Program-made: the position numbers and the translations under genes
Notes under the pieces: model-generated
Seen by the model: only the letters and a program-made list of their open reading frames with translations
Told to the model about the DNA's origin: nothing
The model's database searches: none
Source of the DNA: Glandiceps talaboti
Taxonomy: Eukaryota > Hemichordata > Enteropneusta > Spengelidae
Assembly (NCBI RefSeq): GCF_964340395.1
Contig: NC_135563.1
Span: 1,841,501-1,905,500, forward strand
DNA: 64,000 nucleotides
Direction: 5' to 3'
Shown here: positions 13,518 to 24,345 of the stretch, piece by piece
Layout: every line of letters starts with the position of its first letter
Numbering within the stretch: position 1 is the stretch's first letter

Positions 13518-14880
13518 TGTCAGTAGCATACGTCCATCTGAATATCTCCTTGGATCAACACGTTGTGTTTCCTTCTGAAGTGTGCCGTGTGCATTTGCAA
13601 GTTCTCCTCTATGTGCTGTGTTATCCACCCTTGCATACATAGAGAATCTGTTGTTTCCACTAGGAGGTAAACCAGCAGGTTCTGCTTTGGTGATGATGTC
13701 TCCACTAGCAGTTTGCAGCTCATGAACTTTAGATTTCTGTTTCGTTCTCGGCATTGTTTCTTGATTATTGCTGGAATCATTGGAATCCATATTGGAATAC
13801 ATACTCATCCTTGAGATGGGCCGCTCTATGCCTTTTGGATCAGGGCGCGCACGGAGCGTGAGGCGTGATGTGATATCAATTGTTGCATCATTTTGGAGTG
13901 TATTGAAAGCTGATCTGTCTGCTGAGGAAGCTGTTGAGTATGGATCACTGGATGGGTGTGACATGACATCAGCCTTTACAACCAATCTATTTGGTGTAAT
14001 ACCGTCTTCAGCACTGTAATTGCCACTGCCATTCTTGGGGACATCAACAACCATAACACGGTCACCAGAACCGGATCCGTTCATACCCTCTGAATCTCGA
14101 CAGTATCCAATGCCACTGTCACTATTGCTACTGTTGCTATTACTCCTCCTTGCATCATGTTGGTACTCTCCTCCCATATAAACTTGAGCTCGTTGTAATT
14201 CATTCACGTACAATCCATTGTGTCGGTCCTGGTACAATTTTGCCAGTGTTCGGAGAATTGGTTTCGATGACTGTGGAAATTCAACACATCCATTAGTTTC
14301 AAGATCAACTGTACATGGGATGCCAAATTTGACAGCTTTCTTGGCGTGAATATGATGCTGACTAATGTCTGGATCCACAATAAAAACATGACATGAACTA
14401 CCATAACTGTCCGTGTCAACATGCCCCATTTCAGGATTCTCTTCAAGTCCATGCATAGTCACGAGTCCAAAAAAGCGTTTATCGTCTGGACATACTCCAC
14501 TGAATGCCAACTTCTCTGCCGGGTACACCACCACAATTCCACTGTTTGGAGTAACAAGCCTTACATCTTCTAATGTGATTTCCATCATTACCAGTGTGTG
14601 TACACGCTGTTCCATTCTCAGTCGTCGAACACATCTACGGATAGCTTGCAAACTGGCAGTCTGAAGATTAGCATCTGCTGGGATTTCGATTGACCCCAAA
14701 TATCCAACAACAACACGTAAATATAAATCATCCTCATCAAGTTCATTGTCAATGTCTAAAGGTACTGCAGCACTAACATGTGGCTGGAGTGATGGATACA
14801 AAATACTGGATACTTCTAATGGTGACATAGGCCGATTAATCATTGCTGGGTCTGGAGTGGACATGTAATGTCTTGAATAA

Positions 14881-14911
<31 letters not shown>

Positions 14912-15662
14912 CTATTTGAAGTTGTTGATGGTGATACACATGTTTTTGTGGTTTAGGTAAATGATGCCTTTCTGAATATTTGTGCTTGTTTTTTCTTGAT
15001 TTTGTCATCAACTCATCATCAAACGCGTCTCCAGTCCACACTGAACGTTCATACACTTTCTGAGGTTTCTTCAAGAAAACCTCGAATTTGCCCGACTTGT
15101 TAAAAGGGCTGAGGTGTCCGGGTGCAAGTCTACAATCTACATCACATTTGTCACTTTCTTCATCCTCGTCCGTTTCTTCGACAGCCTCTGCAACCTTCTT
15201 AGGGTTTCCAAATAATGTTCCTCTGAAAAGATCCTCAACGACTTTATCTACCCTAGCTATGCCACTTAGTTGGTCATTCGTTGGTGTAGGGGGTGTTCGG
15301 GTTTTCATTCGTGGGTGTGATCTTGGTCTAGGCCTGTTCACAACATATTCATCGTCCGATGAATCAGTATCATGACGTGGTTTTTCCGCGATTGTCAACC
15401 TAAGGATCGACGTTGACACACCAATAAGTTTTACTACTTGTTCATGTGACAGCTTTGCGACATTTTCCCCGTTGACAGCCATAACGTAATCACCGGATTT
15501 TAAACCTGCCATTTCGGCTGGCGTGCCCCTTACTATAGCGCTCAATTTACAAGGAGATTGGCCTGTTAATGTAAATCCATACCCATTACGTCCACGGGGG
15601 ACTTCAACAGTTTTTAACTTCGCCATGACGGGCCGTTTTTTCTTCCGCCTCGTTTGGTGCAT
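13512..15662 (-). CDS. RGS12: RGS12/loco-type regulator of G-protein signalling, N-terminal exon (PDZ + PTB)
   Basis: Partial gene: one 717-codon exon. Family knowledge: RGS12 accelerates GTP hydrolysis on Gi/o alpha subunits and scaffolds Ras/MAPK and channel complexes through its PDZ and PTB modules. Seen here: a PDZ domain at residues ~17-95 with the GYGF carboxylate-binding loop at 27-30 and the segment HEQVVKLIG; an acidic, low-complexity linker; ten glutamines at 252-261; and a PTB domain at ~316-482 with VVGYLGSIEIP, YPAEKLAFSGVCPDDKRFFG and CHVFIVDPD. After the PTB come SNSDSGIG (513-520) and VMVVDVP, both in the order known from vertebrate RGS12. The start is the first ATG after an in-frame TAA six codons upstream. 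Met13 has a stronger Kozak context and could also serve. The RGS, Ras-binding and GoLoco regions are absent from the window and should lie to the left. The match to RGS12 is strong; invertebrates normally have one RGS12/14 gene. Confidence 0.93.
14880..14911 (-). repeat. CAA/CAG triplet run encoding polyglutamine in RGS12
   Basis: A TTG-repeat on the plus strand gives ten consecutive glutamines (residues 252-261) in the linker between the PDZ and PTB domains. Its in-frame period keeps the gene open. Such runs vary in length between alleles. Confidence 0.85.
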
Positions 15663-16480
15663 CTTAGAAGTTGCGACCAGTTAATCGATCGATGTAAGAG
15701 TTGTTTGAGGTGCGTACATTTACCTTGCTAGAGCATTGGCACCCCGTTGGTGTAACGCCTGCCGTTGTAGTAGTTTGAATTTTTCCCTGTTCGCTAAACA
15801 ACACTGATACTGATTGAATCGTATCGACAGTGTAAATATTCACGTTGATACAGAAAACACGGCGTTCTTGATTCAGGAAACGACTTGCGTCATGGCAAAT
15901 TGCAGCAAATTAGTAGATGACAACAACTTGTGCTTACCAACTAACAGTGACACACATCGATGATCGCAGTTGGCGTACGTGGTGTCAACACAGGGTTTCC
16001 CGATAATCAGAGTGGGTTGGTTCGATAAAATGAATGCTGTACTTGTCTCCAAGAAATCGTTGACAGTCTCGCCGCATTATTTAGCGCTGATCATAATCCA
16101 TACTCCACTGACTAAGAACAGAAATAACTCAGAAATTTATCAGATATTGTTGAAGCACTTAAACATGGACGACAACGGTTGTACCACGTGATTCGTAGCT
16201 CGTAATTGATTGGTGAAAAACTCAGGAATTTGCTGCCATACAATCCTTCGACATTACCGTTGTTATGCTAATTAATTTCATAATAGAAAAGTACTTGGTG
16301 CAAACTATTTGACAGACGGGGAGGGAAATGTTTGCGTGACAGAATGCAGGCCATTTTCAAGACACGCGTAAAACACCTAATTACCTTTTCACGGCCACGA
16401 TATGCTAGCATTATCCCACTGTAAACTGTCTCAAAGAAGTGTCAGAAAACAGACGCCCTCTAGTCTGTAGCTAGCACAGC
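15663..16480 (-). promoter_or_regulatory. Probable 5' flank / promoter side of RGS12
   Basis: This stretch is visibly richer in CpG than its surroundings. Read on the minus strand it carries a CCAAT box at 16209-16213 and a CACGTG E-box at 16185-16190. No TATA box is evident, so a TATA-less promoter is inferred. The transcription start is not determined and a 5' untranslated exon may lie here. The plus-strand open frame at 15970-16191 has no recognised content. Confidence 0.4.
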
Positions 16481-16815
16481 GTCAATGCCATATGTATTAG
16501 ATTATAGATACAAGATTTATTAGTATGGTGACTCATGTCAACATTTGTTGTTGCTGTTATTATTATCAATTATTATTATTACTACTATTATTACAAGTTA
16601 TAAAGGGGTTTAATATTATACAATAATACAGCATTGTGTGAAAGACAATTTAGAGGACTTGTGCCTTTTGGTCCTTTTGTCAATAAAATATATCCGTTTG
16701 AGCTTATGGAAATAAGCTTATATTTTTTTTATAAGGATCATGGAAAATATGGACATTTTTCCTTTACAAAGCTGAAAATAATATTAAACCTAAAACAGAT
16801 TTATAAAGGTATGTG
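16481..16815. other. Short AT-rich gap, nothing recognised
   Basis: It contains a TTA/TTATTA-rich microsatellite-like stretch at about 16555-16600 and no gene. Confidence 0.5.
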
Positions 16816-16848
16816 TATGGCGTAGAATGCCTGCCAATATTCGAAAAT

Positions 16849-17494
16849 ACAATACTGCAATGACTATATGCAATACTGCAATGACTATATGCAATACTGC
16901 AATGACTATATGCAATACTACAATGAATATATGCAATACTGCAATGACTATATGCGATATGACTATATGCGATATGACTACATGAGGTGACTACATGCGA
17001 TATGACTACATGCGATGTGACTACATGAGATGACTACATGCGATATGACTACATGAGATGACTACATGCGATGTGACTACATGAGATGACTATATGCGAT
17101 ATGACTACATGAGGTGACTACATGCGATATGACTACATGCGATGTGACTACATGAGATGACTACATGCGATGTGACTACATGAGGTGACTACATGCGATA
17201 TGACTACATGAGATGACTACATGCGATGTGACTACATGAGATGACTATATGCGATATGACTACATGAGGTGACTACATGCGATATGACTACATGCGATGT
17301 GACTACATGAGATGACTACATGCGATATGACTACATGAGATGACTACATGCGATATGACTACATGAGGTGACTACATGCGATGTGACTACATGAGATGAC
17401 TACATGCGATATGACTACATGAGATGACTACATGCGATATGACTACATGAGATGACTACATGCGACATGACTACATGAGATGACTATATGCAAT
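16849..17494 (+). repeat. Left-arm minisatellite of the foldback element
   Basis: It starts with 20-21-bp units (CAATACTGCAATGACTATATG type). It then passes into mixed 12-14-bp modules of the type CGATATGACTACATGAGATG. It is present again at 36713-37115 and, inverted, at 19736-19898. Confidence 0.9.
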
Positions 17495-18599
17495 ACTGCG
17501 ATGATGACATGATATGCGGCGATTTTGTAATGACGTTATGCCATTCGTAGATTATTCAATACGCATAATACGAGTAATAATATGAAACAGGCTAGGGAGT
17601 ACTCCTCAGCATGTTGCACGTGGTAAGAGGTGGACCATTTGATATCCTGGGGGGGGGGAGGGCTTGGAAGATTTTGGGGGAAAAAAGATGCCAAATGGAT
17701 TTGCTTGAAAAAAAAATCCGGATATGAGAGGGTTATGGAAAAAAAAAGATGGACCACTGCTGCTAGAAAAAAAATGTCTTGGCAGGGAAATGATGCACAG
17801 GTTCGAGTATACTGTTCAACTTGCTCGTACCTCTCCAACCAGGACACTTGTCAAATCATGACAAACAGTTTCAAACACATATCAGGGACCAGTCAGTTTC
17901 GTTAGCCTGTGGTACATATAATATTTGTTATTGTCTCTGTTTCTTTCATAAATGGTTTAAATATTACTTCATGTAAGGGTTCAAACATAACTATACATAA
18001 AAAATATACATATAATACATGTATTACCTAGCTACAACACTAGTTACAGAACATGCCATGTAAGTGTTTGGCTGTTTCACAATCAGTGCTTCACTTATCT
18101 TACACTTTGGGGCAAAAGTGAACTTGAAGGTTTTGTAATGGTAACCTTCATACTATTGGATAGTTTATAAAAGAACTTAATCTAAATTGTTCTAGTCTCT
18201 TCAGTATGAATTTGTCAAAGGGATGCTATACTTCCTATTTCAGACACTACATGTATCGACACCACAACTCAAATTCAAGTTTCTATTGTACACTAGGTAT
18301 GACCTCCTAAAGTGCTCTAACACATCAGTAACTTTACTATAAATGCAATATCAATGACCCTATACCAATGTTACAGGCCCACTTTTATAACATGGAAAAC
18401 TTATGTAAAAAGTTATATTTACTTTAGCTTTTCGATGTTTGGCAATATATATCTCAGAGGCTATGAATAACCTAAAAATCGCCTAAATAGAAACAAAAAA
18501 CTGCAGATCTGGCGGCGGGGGGGGGGGGCCTTGGACTCCATCACCCCAGAGGCCACTCATTCGTTAAACCAACAATAAGATTCACCAAAATTGGTAAAA

Positions 18600-19245
18600 A
18601 AAAAACTTAAAAAGCTTCTAGGGGAGATCCCCTAGGACCCCCCCCCCCCCATAAGAGGTAGACATGTCCAAGCCTCAAATCAAAGTTCTTCCCTCCACCT
18701 CTTACTGTCAAGATGCTATGAAATTTTATTTCAAAAATGTTTCAACCATGTGTAGTTGCTTTTTACATGTTAGAGCTGTCTTGTAAAGCTTGCAAATTAT
18801 TGTCTGAAAGTGTCTGTGAATAGCCTAAACATTGCTTGAGAAGTAAAAAACCTCGAGGGCTTCTAGGGGGACCCCCGAGAACCCCCCGTAAGAGGTAGAC
18901 ATGTTCCAGTCTCAAATCAAAGTTCTTTCCTCCAACTCTTACTGTCAAGATGCTATGAAACTTTATTTCAAAAATGTTTCAACCTCACAGAGTTGCTTTT
19001 TACATGTTAGAGCTGTCTTGTAAAATTTGTAAATTATTGTCTGAAAGTGTCTGTGAATAGCCTAAACATTGCCTTTAGAAGTAAAAATCATCCAGGCCGT
19101 TTTCTAGGGGGAGACCGGCTAGAACCCCCCCCCCCCCATTCACAGACACTCGCACAAGAGGTGGACATATCCCAGTCTCAAAGCTCTTCCCTCTACAACT
19201 TACTGTCAGATGCTATGAAACTTTATTCAGGGGGGGGGGGGGGTC
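18600..19245. repeat. Tandem ~240-bp units with G/C runs inside the foldback body
   Basis: Successive units share GTTAGAGCTGTCTTGTAAA, TTATTGTCTGAAAGTGTCTG, GAATAGCCTAAACATTGC, a GCTTCTAGGGGGA segment, a poly-C run and AGAGGTAGACATG. Anchors at about 18770 and 19008 give the period. A diverged set recurs at 51560-52200. Confidence 0.8.
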
Positions 19246-19735
19246 AGTGACTTTTTGTCGGCCCAATGGGAAAAAAAACACTGACACCCCCCCCCCCCCC
19301 ATCCACCAATCTGGAGAAACTGACCGGTCTATCTGAATGTTTGAGCTCACCAATCAAGTTTCCGATTTGTATTTTCAGTGTGTCACCATGTATGAAATAT
19401 GTAGTTTTTTAAATATAATATGTGTGTGATAGAACAGCATCTTTTTACTCTCTCTATTACCGTGTGCCAAAACCAAACAGAAAATTGTGGCAACAAATGT
19501 AGGTGTTCAACATTGACGTAAAAAAAATCCGGATATCTCAAAGAAGCAAAGAAAAAAAAAGTTGCCAGCATAGGAAAAGGAGAAAAAAATAATTCTCAGG
19601 CAAGCAGGTGGGAAAAAAAAAATGACTCTCCACCAATCTTCCAAGCCCCCCAGGATATCGAATGGTCTACCCCTTATGCATATTGAATAATCTACGAATG
19701 GCATAACGTCATTACAAAATCGCCGCATATCATGT

Positions 19736-19898
19736 CATCATCTCGCATCGCAGTATTGCATGTAGTCATCTAATGTAGTCATATCGCATGTAGTCATCTC
19801 ATGTAGTCACATCGCATGTAGTCACCTCATGTAGTCATATCGTATGTAGTCATCTCATGTAGTCATATCGCATGTAGTCATCTCATGTAGTCATGCGT
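19736..19898 (-). repeat. Right-arm (inverted) minisatellite of the foldback element
   Basis: On the minus strand it repeats GACTACATGAGATGACTACA and GCGATATGACTACATG modules, ending in the CAATACTGCGATGCGAG block. It is the inverse of the left-arm array, but only about a quarter as long. Confidence 0.85.
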
Positions 19899-19905
19899 GT
19901 CATTT

Positions 19906-20296
19906 AGATTTATTGTCATGTGTGCATCATTCGCCTTGTGTGTGCGTCATTTATAGTCACGAGCACAGGGCACGTATTATTGCTTAGATTGCCGCCCTGG
20001 ATCGCCGTTTTCTTAGGAAAATATCGTACGAATCCTGCTGCTACAAATGTGTCAATCTCTAAAGTAGCGGAAATGTTTTTTCCTTACTTACAGGTAGGAA
20101 TATATAGTCAAAAGGTTGTTATATCTAGTCTGTAGACCAGGAAAACAACAATCTAAGAAATATTACACGCCCCTGTGGTCATACGTACATTACTTGCCTT
20201 ATGTGTGTCATTTATTTCCATACGCTAGTCATTTGCCATAAGATGTGTGTCATTTGCTCTTACGCATACATAATTAATTTTGTGTGTCACTTACGT
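19906..20296. other. Gap with degenerate TGTGTGTCATTTGC-like motifs
   Basis: Irregular repeats of a GTGTGTCATTTGCC-like word occur at 19915-19950 and 20195-20290. A 71-codon plus-strand open frame (19920-20135) has an acceptor-like site before 19997 and a CAG/GTAGGA donor-like end near 20093. I recognise no family and do not call it a gene. Confidence 0.4.
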
Positions 20297-20393
20297 TAGA
20301 CTGTAAGATACGTCCTGACGTTCCGCCCTCACCGGCGTGGGAGGGGTTGGCTGAAGTGTGAGGGCGCCCCATCACGGCGTACCTTACAGACTA
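20297..20393. mobile_element. 97-bp MITE with 9-bp target duplication
   Basis: The ends are TAGACTGTAAGATACG and the inverse of TAGTCTGTAAGGTACG. Both sides are flanked by CACTTACGT (20288-20296 and 20394-20402). The interior is itself partly self-complementary (CCGCCCTCAC against GTGAGGGCG). A relative sits in intron 1 of the homeobox gene at 56641-56740. It has no coding capacity, so it is a non-autonomous DNA transposon. A 9-bp duplication is compatible with a Mutator-like source, but that is inference. Confidence 0.75.
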
Positions 20394-20445
20394 CACTTAC
20401 GTTCATCATCATCACACATCATGATCAAATGTAGACGAATAATAA

Positions 20446-21560
20446 AAAGTAAGTACCCTAGAGAAGACACTTAACACTCTAAGCCGTCAGATGTAGGTGA
20501 TGTACACTTGATATCTTGTAGATGTAATAGAAATTGCCTTGAATGACAGCCACAAAAGCCAGACGATAGTACTTTCAGTTGGTCATTATATGTATAGACT
20601 ATTTATAGAACTTATGGTATATTTTATTTCATTTATTTCAGTCATCTAGATTAACTGGTATATACCGAGTACCGTTATGATATGGCAAGTCGGGCAAAAA
20701 AGTCCCCTGAACGTTAGATCCTTGATATTTTTATTGTCCATTCCTAATCCCAATGATATGATGTACAGGGTTGGTAGAACTTCACTGAGCTCTGTTGAAA
20801 TGTGGCGCATGAAATATTGAATCTAACGTCCATATTATCTAGTCAATGCTAGGGGTATCATTGCTGCCAAGCAATTCTTTGTCGCTTCCTTTGAGTTGCC
20901 ATACATACCCTTTTATATACAATAGGCCACAGTTTTTCCTTTATTTTTATTTATTACTTTTATTTATTTATTTATTTAATTTTTTTTTTTTTTTTTTTGG
21001 GGGGGGCAAGTTTAATACACACACTCACAATGCTTGACAGCCAATAGTGAGGAGTTATGAGGGTATGGTGCCATTATAACTCTCAAACATGAAAACCTAT
21101 AGTTTGTGTTGGTGTTGGTGTAAAAATAACTTGAATATGACACAGGGCGAACATGACGAATACAGGTGGAGACGCGGGAAGGATGGCGAATGCAGATGAA
21201 GACGCAGCGAAGATGATAAATGCAAACGGAGACGTGGTGAAATTGGTGACAGTGGTGGAAGTGCAAAATTTGTGTCTGTGGATGTTAAGTATGAGAGAAA
21301 GTCCATAGCCAGGCAAGTGAAAATAATCCAAACTACCGACCCTCTGACCTAACCTAACCTGAGGACAACCCAAAATGAGAAGAAAAAGAAAAAAGATGAA
21401 CCGTTTGTGTATATGTAATATGTGGTCATGCGTAGTGATGGCAAAAAAGGACCGAGGCGTGAGGTAGTTTATGGCGATGATGATGAAAATACGGGTAGTA
21501 TTTGAAATGTGTAGGTTGGAGAGGGGGTTATAAGAACAACAGTCACTCATTCATTCATTC
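20446..21560 (+). repeat. Dispersed ~1.1-kb repeat, copy A
   Basis: It shares, in the same order, several anchors with copy B at 23217-24345: TATCTAGTCAATGCTAGGGG, CTGCCAAGCAATTCTTTG, GCCATTATAACTCT and a 3' end near TCATTCATTCATAC. A poly-T/poly-G junction sits at 20982-21006. Minus-strand open frames within it (21012-21550) are low-complexity and not conserved in copy B. Confidence 0.75.
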
Positions 21561-21863
21561 ATACTTAGAAAAGTAAAAGCATTTTAATTTCACAAGATTT
21601 TGATAATCATTTTCTTTGGCCTTTGTAACCATCTATTGTTTTGTTATAGTTCCATGCTAATGTTATAAAAAAATAGTATAAAAATTAAAATTACTGAAAA
21701 TGTAACATGTAAAATTAACTATATATGCAGTGTGCGTGAACAAAAAGAGTGTTTCCTGTCAACAGATGGGCAGGACATTGTGTTTTTATATTTGTCAGGG
21801 GGGGGGGGATTGTTTTGTGGATGAATTGCAGGGGGGGTCACTATTTTTAAGTACAACATGAAC
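21561..21863. other. Spacer with poly-G module
   Basis: AT-rich DNA ending in a G-run module (about 21799-21835) that resembles the GGGGGGGTCA modules at 19229 and 52382. No gene. Confidence 0.5.
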
Positions 21864-22691
21864 GGTTGCTAGTATTCAATTCCCACATTTCTTGCAATAG
21901 TGCTATTTAATACCGGTTGCTAGTATTCAATTCCCACATTTCTTGCAATAGTGCTATTTAATACCGGGTGCTAGTATTCAATTCCCACATTTCTTGCAAT
22001 AGTGCTATTTAATACCGGTTGCTAGTATTCTATTCCCACATTTCTTGCAATAGTGCTATTTAATACCGGGTGCTAGTATTCAATTCCCACATTTCTTGCA
22101 ATAGTGCTATTTAATACTTGGTGCTAGTATTCAATTCCCACATGTCTTGCAATAGTGCTATTTAATACCGGTTGCTGGTATTCAATTCCCACATTTCTTG
22201 CAATAGTGCTATTTAATACCGGGTGCTAGTATTCAATTCCCACATTTCTTGCAATAGTGCTATTTAATACCGGGTGCTAGTATTCAATTCCCACATTTCT
22301 TGCAATAGTGCTATTTAATACCGGGTGCTAGTATTCAATTCCCACATTTCTTGCAATAGTGCTATTTAATACCGGTTGCTAGTATTCAATTCCCACATTT
22401 CTTGCAATAGTGCTATTTAATACCGGGTGCTATTATTCAATTCCCACATGTCTTGCAATAGTGCTATTTAATACCAGGTACTGGTATTCAATTCCCACAT
22501 GTCTTGCAATAGTGCTATTTAATACCGAGTGCTAGTATTCAATTCCCACATTTCTTGCAATAGTGCTATTTAATACCGAGTGCTAGTATTCAATTCCCAC
22601 ATGTCTTGCAATAGTGCTATTTAATAATGGATGCTAGTATTCAATTCCCACATTTCTTGCAATAGTGCTATTTAATACCGAGTGCTATTAT
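21864..22691. repeat. 52-bp minisatellite, about 16 copies
   Basis: The unit starts GGTTGCTAGTATTCAATTCC and ends TGCTATTTAATACCG. Variable positions are GGTTG/GGGTG/GAGTG at the start and TTTCTTG/TGTCTTG in the middle. It lies between copies A and B of the 1.1-kb repeat. Confidence 0.95.
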
Positions 22692-23216
22692 TGAAGTGTG
22701 TAATAGTGACCCACTTTGAGTGTTATATTATCCATATCCATATTATTGATAATGGTCTTTCTGAGACTGAGACCTTTGACCTCGACCTGTATCTTCAAGG
22801 TCAAATAGCCAAACATTAATCATAGTGCACAGTATACAGCAGAGATGCATAGACCAATTTCAACCAAGCCTGGCACAAATGTCAAACTTCACATTTTGTG
22901 CACAAGCTCAGTCTGGTAGCTTAATACATAGAAACCTAAATTAAATGACTTAATACCCATTTTATTTATAATGAGCTTTGAGACCTTGTCATTGCTTTGT
23001 TTTGTGACCTTTGCAATGATGACAAAATATTGGCCATATTTGTCATAAAAAATTCTGAATTTGACTTGGCTAGTAAGTTGAAATATTGAAGACTGTCTTT
23101 GATGAAGACTTGATGAAAATTTATCAGTTTATGAACAACTTTCAGATGAATATTTGAGGCTACATCACTTTTCATCTGTGTTCATGACAGCACAGATCAA
23201 TTGTAGATGAACAGCA
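22692..23216. other. Spacer, nothing recognised
   Basis: It contains several GACCTTTG/TGACCT-like words (22760-23010) but no gene or mobile-element boundary that I can support. Confidence 0.45.
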
Positions 23217-24345
23217 AAGATAAGTAAAGAACTTCTAGATGACGCTTACCATTCATAGCTTTTAGGTGTAAGTGATGTATACTTGATATTGTGTAGACGT
23301 ACCATATAATAGATATTGCCTTGAAATACACTGCCATGGATACACTAAAGACGACAGTACCTTAAATTCACTCAGTCATTAGTAGCATTTTTATGCCAAC
23401 AATTATTTAGACTGAGAATGTAGTCATACTCGTATGGTAATTCTGGCTATATGGTCCCCTGGATTTGAGAGTTTAATTTGAATGTTTGTAGTGAAATTGA
23501 CCAACCCACCCCCCTGATAAAAAGAGGATTAAATGTTTGATAGCTCTACTGAGCTCTGTATGCAGTTGAATTTAGGCCGCATTGGAAATTGATTACTCTA
23601 AAATCCATATTATCTAGTCAATGCTAGGGGTGTCATCGCTGCCAAGCAATTCTTTGTTGCCAATTTGAATCACCATTCAAGGACACATACTTTTTGTTTT
23701 TTTTGGGGGGAGAGGGTTAACATACATGCACATGCTTGACTGCGAATATGAAGAGTTGTAATGGAATGTGCCATTATAACTCTAAACCATACAAACATAC
23801 ATACAGAAAGTTAAAATGAATGGGGGACTTTATTGTATTGTTGTAATGAATATGACGCACAACGGTGATGGCAAATAAAGATGGCGACACGGCGGAGGTT
23901 TGTGAGGTTTATGTGTGTTGGTATGAGAGATTAAGGCCATAGACAGCAAGTGAAAAATATGTAAAACCTACAAAGGACTAACCAACGAACCATTGCCAAC
24001 CAACCAACCAACCAACCAACCAACCGACCAACCAACCAACCAACGCCAACCAACCAAACAACAAAGTAATCAACCCTAGAGACCCACCTAGTCAGAGAAA
24101 ACCAAAATCCACAAGAAACCAGACGTACGGAAAGGGATAACAAAAATCGAGGAGTGCTGTTTGTGTATGTCAATATGTAATATATGATCATGTGCAGCGA
24201 AGACTGCGGACCGAAACGCGAGGTAGATGATGGCGCAGATATGACAATTGGTGCCGGAGACGCAAAAATGATAGTGTATTTGATGTACGTATGTTGGAAG
24301 GGGTGAGGTGGGATAGTTAAAAGAGCAATCATTCATGCAGCCATA
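23217..24345 (+). repeat. Dispersed ~1.1-kb repeat, copy B
   Basis: Diverged copy of 20446-21560 in the same orientation. It shares TATCTAGTCAATGCTAGGGG, CTGCCAAGCAATTCTTTG and GCCATTATAACTCT. It carries an (AACC)n microsatellite at about 23996-24056 that copy A lacks. Minus-strand open frames here (23931-24348) are products of that microsatellite. Confidence 0.75.

Larger units (their letters stand above)
16816..19905. mobile_element. Foldback-like repeat element with tandem-repeat-bearing inverted arms (copy 1)
   Basis: The left arm begins near GCGTAGAATGCCTGCCAATA (16820). It runs through a minisatellite (16849-17494) and then a block containing CGGCGATTTTGTAATGACGT and GCCATTCGTAGATTATTCAA. 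The same block and the same minisatellite recur in inverse orientation at 19675-19905. Between them lie about 2 kb with pyrimidine and purine runs, poly-G/poly-C tracts and tandem ~240-bp units. Inverted arms made of internal tandem repeats are the hallmark of FB/Galileo-type foldback transposons (established knowledge); assignment to that class is inference. No transposase is seen, the right outer end is shorter than the left, and I could not define a target-site duplication. Confidence 0.6.

Noticed and set aside
13520-15375. Additional open frames at 13520-13780, 13768-14019, 14204-14452, 14413-14664 and 15088-15375
   Set aside because: All overlap the RGS12 exon in other frames or on the opposite strand, and only the RGS12 frame carries family motifs.
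17536-17847. Minus-strand frame whose start recurs at 37219-37479
   Set aside because: The similarity comes from two copies of the same dispersed repeat. The frames diverge through homopolymer shifts, so there is no coding constraint.
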